From contig JAUTDX010002093.1 of the NCBI GenBank assembly GCA_030844895.1, positions 33,554-97,553 of the forward strand: 64,000 nt of DNA. Reading direction: 5' to 3'. Positions 57,579-64,000 of this stretch are shown in pieces. A program made the position numbers and the translations under genes. How positions within the stretch are numbered: position 1 is the first letter of the stretch; the number at the start of each line of letters is the position of its first letter. The notes under the pieces are model-generated. The model saw nothing but the letters and a program-made list of their open reading frames with translations. It was not told the DNA's origin and made no database searches. Source of the stretch: Ambrosia x helenae. Lineage: Eukaryota; Streptophyta; Magnoliopsida; Asterales; Asteraceae.

Positions 57579-57886
57579 TAAGACTGTACGTTGTCGCTCA
57601 CATCTAGCGAAGACTTTATCCTATTAAAACAGGACAACTAGGCGCTTACATGGCACTGGCTAAAGTGTCAATCCTGCTCACTTGGTCCTGTTGTGGCTCA
57701 AGGTGAGCGAGGACTTTATCATGTTTTTTTTTTTTTGTATTTTTTATGTTTTGTAATTTTTTTTATAAAACACTACATTGCATAGATATTAAAATAAACG
57801 CTACATAACATAAAAAAGCATAAAATAACATCAATTCATAACATCAAACCATTATTTAAAAACATAAATAAATAGTAGAAACACGA

Positions 57887-58297
57887 CTATATTAGAAATC
57901 GTCCTCTCATATCTCTCCAAACCTCAACCCTCGGGTAGTTATCATTGTGTATGTTTCGGTATTGGTTACGGGCTTCTTCAATCGCTTCATCTTCGTTAAA
58001 ACCCGGATTGTCGTTCACCGCATTTACAAAGAATTGCTCAAATATTGTGCACTTCGACTTTAAAGATACATACTTTCCATATATCGCGTCCGTTGAACGA
58101 CTGTTTTCATCCATTTGTTCATTGAATCTTGTGACAACCGCTTTCCAAAAACTTTGCGTTCGCTCCATTCCTCCTTGTTCTTGAATAGCAATATAACTAT
58201 TGACCAAGGCGAGTTCTTCCTCCATGTTCCAGCTTGGTGGTCACACACGGTTTAGTGGGGGAGGGATTGGATTTGGATTTGGGTTTTGGTTTGTCAT
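57887..58297 (-). pseudogene. Harbinger ORF1, Myb/SANT-like DNA-binding protein, broken
   Basis: The minus-strand frame starts at ATG 58297 (MTNQNPNPNPIPPPLNR) but meets TGA at 58241-58243. It continues in the same frame as WNMEEELALVNSYI, then SFWKAVVTRFNEQMD, NPGFNEDEAIEEARNQYR and VEVWRDMRGRF before a stop at 57887-57889. The W..EEE-A-L-V..Y pattern and later FW..V...F are those of the trihelix/Myb-like ORF1 proteins of PIF/Harbinger elements, which recruit the transposase and bind termini. It ends near the start of the usual C-terminal region and so is truncated as well as interrupted. Starting at the later ATG (58225) would give a 112-residue domain. Confidence 0.75.
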
Positions 58298-58369
58298 TTT
58301 TTATCAACTTGAAGATGAAAAAATTGATAATATTTTTTGGTAGAAAAATTAGTGTTGCACCATATATAG

Positions 58370-58713
58370 GAATAATGGAAATAAATAATCCCAACTATTG
58401 ACTATTGGCCAATAACAGTCCCAACTACGAAAATTACCAATAGTGGTCCCAACTTTCGACATATTGGAATATAATTGATCCAAACTAACGGAGGTCTAAC
58501 TCCGTTAGTGTGATGCTGACGTGGCATCCTAGGTGGCAAAATGATCCTACGTGGCATGTCACGTCAGCACCACACTAACGGAGTTAGACCTCGTTAATTT
58601 GGGTCCATTATATTCCAATATGTCGAAAGTTGGGACCATTATTTGTAGTTTTCGTAGTTGTGACTGTTATTGACCAATAGTCAATAATTGGGATTATTTA
58701 TTTCCATTATTCC
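58370..58713. mobile_element. Mutator-type foldback MITE, copy 2
   Basis: A 344-bp element related to the one at 10623-10975, with the same start pattern (GGAATAATGGAAATAAATAA). Target duplication CCATATATA (58361-58369) and CCATTTATA (58714-58722), one mismatch. It is nested in the Harbinger ORF1 element. Confidence 0.85.
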
Positions 58714-59045
58714 CCATTTATATATAGAGGTCTTCAAAATTCGACCGTTGGCTGGCAGCCAACGACTAGTTTTTTGAATGTGGTCTCGCTAGCTCACGCG
58801 AGCTAGCTCGCTTGGCCTCGCCTCCGTCAACGGTCACTTGGAGTTGTTATGGGCCGAGCAATCCACGTGGAAAAGATTGTGGCTCGCGGCAGACTGCTCA
58901 CGGAGTCACGGGCCACAACGGATAGTCTAGCGTGACGCCTTGTGTGACACTGAGGTGACGGAACGGAGCACTCCATCCAGGCACCAATTTGCAACTTATC
59001 ATTATCATCATCTTCTCAGTCTCCGGCGAGACACTCACACATAGA

Positions 59046-61086
59046 GATGGCCGCCTGTAAATTCCTCTTCCGGTATTCTCTCTCTTTTTAAAGTTGAGTA
59101 CATTACGCATCGAAACTTGTACTCCGTCCCTCTTCTTTCCCGGTCACCGTCTCCTCTCTCACACCTCAGGTCAACCCTAATAATATCTTATTCATTTCTA
59201 TCTTTCTGCATAATAACAATCTAATTTATAAAATTATCCAATCATTATGTGTTCATATGTATAATATAACTAACTATTCCAATTTTAAACTCATATAGGG
59301 TTTAAGCTTAAATCCTACCAAAGACCATACGCTCTATTCCAGCTGCTGTTTCTGTTCAATATCCTGAAGAAGAAGATAACGAAACTAAACAAACTAGTGT
59401 TAGAGTTTTAATATGGCGAAACTCAAACGACGACGTTTCTAGTTTCATGAAAATGGAACGGAGACTTATTATTGAGCCACATTCCAACTCTAGGTTTCCT
59501 TATTTGGATAAATTTAAAACTGGAGACACTTTTTTGACTAGTAGGGAAGTATTGGATGCAGTTGAGCCGTCGTTGATGGAGCTTAGGAAGGAGAGGTTTA
59601 GGAATGTTGTTAACAATCGGACGTACTCGGTTTGTCTGGTGGTTGAAGGTTTGTCGGACGCAGGGAATGTTTCGGCTGTGTTTCGCTCTGCGGATGCTTT
59701 AGGGTTTCAGTCTGTTCATGTGGTGGCATTAGACAGCAGGAAAAGGTGTTAGTTAACCCAATCTGAGGTGATTTGGTTGTTTTGGATTAGGAATGTTGGT
59801 TCGTGTGGATGGTTTGTGATTGTGATTTGTTGTTTGATTTGAACGATTAGGTATAGAGAGCATCGGCATGTTAGTATGGGAGCTGAGAAGTGGTTGGACA
59901 TTGAGCTTTGGGATACGACTGAAGAGTGCTTTGAAGTTTTGAAGTCGCGTGGTTATCGCATTGCTACCACGCATTTGGGGATGGAGACGGTACGTTTAAG
60001 AATTTGATGTGTTCATTGAATCAAATGCTTTTGCTGGCTTTAGTGTTGAGTCTAATATTGTGGTCTTGTTGATTGTTTTTAGGTTTCTGTTTATGATATG
60101 GATTGGTCGCAACCCACTGCTATAGTCGTTGGAAATGAGGGCAGGTATGTGCTTGTTGTGTTTGTTAAAAATTATATACTGTTCGAATCCAGATCTTTTA
60201 TTTATTTTAACCCTTTAAAGGTCAACTGCCCAGCGTAAGCTGCATTTTAATTGATCCCATTGGTTAGCAGCGTATTGGTTGGTTGGGTCTTGTGTGTTTC
60301 CGCTAATGGGTTCTCATGGCTAAAAAAGAAGAAAGATTAATTACTAGATGGACCTTTTATGTGTAAAATGCTAAGAATAGAGATCATGCTTCATTCATAA
60401 TCTTTCTAGTTTCTGTTCAGGATTGTTGTGGACTTGCTATCACATTCATAAATCATTATTCTTATTTGGCGATTACCCTTCTTGTAAGCTAACACCTAAC
60501 GATAAATCATAAACGATAAAATGACCTCGAAATGTTTGTTTTGGAAGATAAGCCTAGTTTACATATCTTGATCATTACTGTTATGACAGGGGGATTAGTG
60601 AAGAAGCTTTAAAATTGTCAGATATGCATTGTAGTATTCCATGAAAGGAATGGTGGACTCGTTCAACGTCTCTGTTGCTTCTGGGATCCTTATGCACCAT
60701 GCAGTCTGTGATAGAACTACACGGCTGGTAAGAATCTTGAACCTAATACCATCCAACTTTAGAAAACTTTTAACTTAACTTTAGCACCTTCAACATCTTC
60801 TAGACTGGAATTGATTATGATTTTTACAACTGATTAGTATATAATCACTTTCAAAACGCATCCAACCCCTCTCTGGGCATAAATCTGTTTCCATACCCAC
60901 TTTAACACTTGTGATGGTTTGAAAAGTCAAATAACTCTTGTTTGATATGAAGGTGCTCATGGTGATCTTACATCAGAAGAAAAACAAATATTACTTGCTG
61001 AGTTTTCTCTACGACATAGCAGGAGTTCAATCAGCATTGCTGAAGAGTACGCCAAGCGTAAGATCGCAGCTTCACCCAAACTGTGA
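59046..61086 (+). CDS. SpoU/TrmH-type RNA 2'-O-methyltransferase (5' end uncertain, one frameshift)
   Basis: Exons: up to 59745, 59851-59989, 60083-60144, 60600 to about 60728, 60953-61086. Motif 1 is EGLSDAGNVSAVFRSADALG, motif 2 VVGNEGRGISEE and motif 3 follows CSIP, the three knot motifs of SpoU (TrmH) methyltransferases, which methylate ribose 2'-O in tRNA or rRNA with S-adenosylmethionine. The first clear in-frame ATG of the main exon is 59447; upstream coding-like sequence (SVQYPEEEDNETK) suggests an earlier start, perhaps ATG 59046 (MAACKFLFR), but the joins could not be settled. In the fourth listed exon one base is missing after CSIP (near 60641), giving TGA where MKGMVDSFN should follow; the last exon (GAHGDLTSEEKQILLAEF) is clean. 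The distal position of a Harbinger end 120 bp upstream is noted. Either a sequence error or a recent lesion. Confidence 0.8.
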
Positions 61087-61351
61087 TCCTTAGTATCAAT
61101 CGTCATTCGGATAATTGTACTCTCTTTTAGCTTCCTCAAGTTTACAGTTTAGACTTGTGATTGATGTACTTTTTTTCCTGGCCAAATATGTATACACTAA
61201 AGTAGCAGTTTTGAAATGAATATTCTGGAAAAGACGTCATTAAAATTTGCTTTTCAATCAAACGTAGCCGTAACTTTATATGATATAGAATTAAAATTTT
61301 ACAACTTGATTATGCTAACAAATACAAAGAAATAAACTTTGAAAATGCTTC
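61087..61351. other. Convergent 3' intergenic region
   Basis: About 265 bp separate the stop codons of two convergent genes (the methyltransferase on plus, E4 on minus). Nothing else seen. Confidence 0.4.
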
Positions 61352-64000
61352 TTAATCAATGAGGGGCCTCGTGCCATCTGGCGATTGAATAGAAGATTTA
61401 GAGCTGCTTTGCACAGTCATATCTGTCATATCTTCACCATGCTGCTTCCTTTGTTGCGACTTCACAAATTCTTCTATTCTCTGCTTCAGTTCAGTGTCTG
61501 GAATCAGCATATCTGGTGTAAGATGTGATCGATTGAATGGATCCGACTGCAAATTCATAAAAACATTACAAAAAACGACATTATAAATTGTGGCAATTGA
61601 CGAGATAATGTTATGCATAAAGAAACAGAAAGATCAAAACTTACAGCGTCGCTAAGAAGATGTCTCTGAATCACTGGTCGGTCAACTATGATTCTTGAAG
61701 ATGGTAAGATAACTGGATCTTTCATCAGAGTGTACTGCAGTTTCAACATTACAATACCGTAAGACGAACTTGGTTTTATATAACTTGTTATATATCAAGC
61801 ACCGTAAAACGGACCAACTGGGTTTTCCAAAAATCTGGCAAGTTACCTGGATTGGATCAAGGAACTCATCCGGAATGTCTCGAGAATAGCTTCAGCATCC
61901 AATGCTTCAGATGCTGCAGCTTTAGCCTTTTTACCAAGATCCTCAAAAGCCTGTATCTTCTTGGATCTTCACCGATTCTTCTAAGAACATTTGCAGCTTC
62001 CGTAAATAACTGCATATGATCCATGATTATTACATATGACATCTCAAAATATTTCTTTATAACGAATCAACATTGTTCAGGATTAGAAAAACACAAATTT
62101 TAAAATATGTACCTGGTCATTGTAGGACCGTCCATCCTTTGTAATGGCAGATGGGAAAATACTTTCATGATCACCCCTTGCCAGATGAACATATATGCTC
62201 ACAATCTTTAACATAGGAATTAATTAGACATCAAAATAATTGTAGCCACACGCGGAAATGGTAAGAAATACTTTTCACAACCTTGAGGTTGTTTCAAATT
62301 ACAATAATACAAAAACAAACCTGCTTTAGCAACTGCTTTGGCCGAAACTCGTATTTTTCAGGATCCTTCAAGGTTAATGATTTCCTCTGTGGGCCGACAA
62401 GTTGTAACAGAAAGTAATTTAGCATGCTGGCAACTCTTTCAACTGAAACAAGAAGCAACAGTCAGAAAACATGGATATATTCAATACCATTTCAGACTTT
62501 AAAAAAATAAAGATACCATTTCAGAAGCAGAAAGGGAGCTGTGATTTGCTCAGTGGTGAAAGCAAGCATGCTCACATCTTCCATAGCCAACTTCATGTCG
62601 ATTCTAATAATCTATATCCAAAATAAACCACCATTTACTTACTAAGTATTTATAAAAACATAAATACATATCTCAAATGTGTAGACATAAAAAACAAACA
62701 TTTCTTGAGAGTGGAAAAGTCTAGTTCTCTCCTGCCTCTCTTGTGCAGGTCTTTGTTCCCATTCGGTTGTGTTGGACATCTCAGCTTCCAGCTCCTTGAG
62801 TTCAAGAATTTTATTGAGACTTTCATCAAGAAGAAAAGATACTGTCATTTATCAGGAAAATAAGGAAAATTTAGGTAAACGCCCTTTTCCTCTTCCTTGG
62901 CAATCTGAAACAAGTTTGAATTGTCTAAGTTATTACAGAGATGGTAAAAAATACACATAAGTAGCAACAATTAGATTAACAATTACCTGTTTCCACGCAT
63001 TCTGGTGTACAGGAACCTGCCAAAGATACTCTAGAAGTTCGGCAATGTTATGGCGTATGTTAAATTTTTGTCATAGAACCTGCACAACAGTCAGAAGGTG
63101 TAAATTATTTGTTTGGTAATAACCCAGGGCCCGGAGGAGGGGGCATATATAATGAACCGAGATGTTAAATTAGAGGAAAAATCACCTGAGTGTGGGAGCC
63201 CGTGAATTCGATATCAACATAAAGTTTCAGAAGATTTCTGGACAAGATACTGGACGGATAGTTGGTGACCCTCAAAAAAGTGTACTTGTGACAGTCAATG
63301 TGCCACTGCAGACAAAAAGATGTAAAAAAACCGTAAGTTCCTGAGTTTAAGTATTGTATCCAATTATAGAAATCAATTTTGGGCACAAATCAAAAGATGA
63401 TAAAATATAAGATACCTCCTACGAGGCATCCAGCAGTTGAGTACTTCAACCATTTTTGCTCTTAAATAGGGATTTCTAATGTACTCTGGACTTGCCATGA
63501 ACATAATAAGAAGTTCATAAAATCATCCTAGCAGAAAAAAGACGGAAAAAACTGCATGAAGCAACAGAAATATGGCGATTGCAAAAAGGCCAAACAAAAT
63601 CTGATAACTTATCGTTTTTACCAGCTTGACACCATCCAAAGCTCGTGGAATCCTAGAAGCGAAAATAAGCAATTCCATAACATCTTCCACAAAGTGTTCA
63701 GGCATACATGCAAATTCCATAGGACAAGATTGTGGTAAAGGCATTTTGAAACCGCCTATACGATCTACCAACCAAACCACCATTAACTGATAGAAAGATA
63801 ACGCCTGTTGAAGAAGATCTCCGTCCTATGATATAGAAACACATGCATGGATATATTAAAACTAGTTTAAAAGGAATTCAGCCTGAATACACAATGAAAA
63901 GACTGTTTTACCCTCAATATCTGAGCTTCATAACATAATTTCTCTTGCGTAAATGATTCGATTTCCTTCTCGAGTCGAGCAATTTCTTGAGCTAGTCGAG
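61352..64000 (-). CDS. Ubiquitin conjugation factor E4 (UFD2), 3' part, with several 1-bp indels
   Basis: Twelve minus-strand exons can be placed: 63912-64000 (cut by the window), 63622-63825, 63416-63527, 63186-63305, 62987-63080, 62700-62904, 62517-62611, 62321-62442, 62113-62205, 61847-62009, 61645-61734 and 61352-61546. They encode the C-terminal half of the plant UFD2/E4 ubiquitin chain-elongation factor: MVVWLVD...GGFKMPLP, MEFACMPEHFVEDVMELLIF, MASPEYIRNPYLRAKMVEV, KLYVDIEFTGSHTQ, ESLNKILELKELEAEM, SIYVHLARGDHESIF and the U-box (YTLMKDPVILPSS, VDRPVIQRHLLSD, DPFNRSHLTPDML), which binds the E2 enzyme. It would extend ubiquitin chains on substrates, with the CDC48 pathway. At least eight single-base length changes break the frame between well-kept motifs, for example two deletions in 61847-62009 and one in 63416-63527. 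The U-box exon is clean. Confidence 0.85.

Larger units (their letters stand above)
57582..58927 (-). mobile_element. PIF/Harbinger element carrying only ORF1
   Basis: The left terminus GACTGTACGTTGTCG follows TAA (57579-57581). The right terminus, read in reverse, is GACTATCCGTTGTGG and is followed by TAG (58928-58930), a one-base variant of the TAA duplication. The ends resemble those of the transposase-bearing element at 19636-21831 (GACT-A/G-T...TGTGG). It encodes a Myb/SANT-like ORF1 but no transposase, and has a Mutator-type MITE inserted at 58370. Confidence 0.75.

Noticed and set aside
1..64000. CRISPR arrays or prokaryotic operons
   Set aside because: Introns, a nuclear-type tRNA and plant transposons show eukaryotic DNA; none of the direct repeats has the spacing of a CRISPR array.

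Overview
The window is nuclear DNA from a flowering plant: genes have GT-AG introns, there is a eukaryotic tRNA, and plant-type transposons fill most of the space between genes. The protein content fits a eudicot. The Helitron tails and general style suggest the daisy family (Asteraceae), but that is inference only.

Layout. 1-8 kb: two Helitron 3' ends sharing one tail. The first carries broken exons of two unrelated genes, Mediator subunit MED16 and Elongator subunit ELP2, joined head to tail. The second carries exon-like fragments. 8-18 kb: two related phytocyanin (early-nodulin-like) genes on the minus strand, about 8 kb apart. The 9 kb copy has a stop in its signal peptide and the 17 kb copy reads intact. 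Between them lie a Mutator-type foldback element, two minus-strand Helitron ends, a nested sequence duplication and a SINE-like repeat. 19.6-22.7 kb: a complete PIF/Harbinger element with an open DDE transposase, then two Mutator-type MITEs with perfect 9-bp target duplications. 23-25 kb: a 5'-truncated, frameshifted chorismate mutase gene and a solo LTR. 27-29 kb: Tourist-like and hAT-type elements. 30.3-38.0 kb: a Helitron with a second Helitron inserted at its sixth base, captured exon-like sequence, and a very young Copia retrotransposon whose pol is open but whose gag core is missing.

38-64 kb holds most of the apparently living genes: a two-exon AlgH/UPF0301 (DUF179) protein, a DUF863 protein with a CT-rich leader, tRNA-Gln(UUG), a SpoU-type RNA methyltransferase and the 3' part of a ubiquitin conjugation factor E4 (UFD2) gene. 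The last two, and chorismate mutase, carry single-base length changes inside otherwise well-kept exons, which points either to local assembly errors or to recent decay. Between these genes are a decayed Helitron pair whose two copies serve as empty sites for two MITEs, another Helitron, and a Harbinger element that carries only the Myb/SANT-like ORF1 and ends about 120 bp upstream of the methyltransferase leader.

There is no operon-like logic here. The unifying theme is gene-fragment capture and nested transposition, with element ends and target-site duplications that can be placed to the base in many cases.
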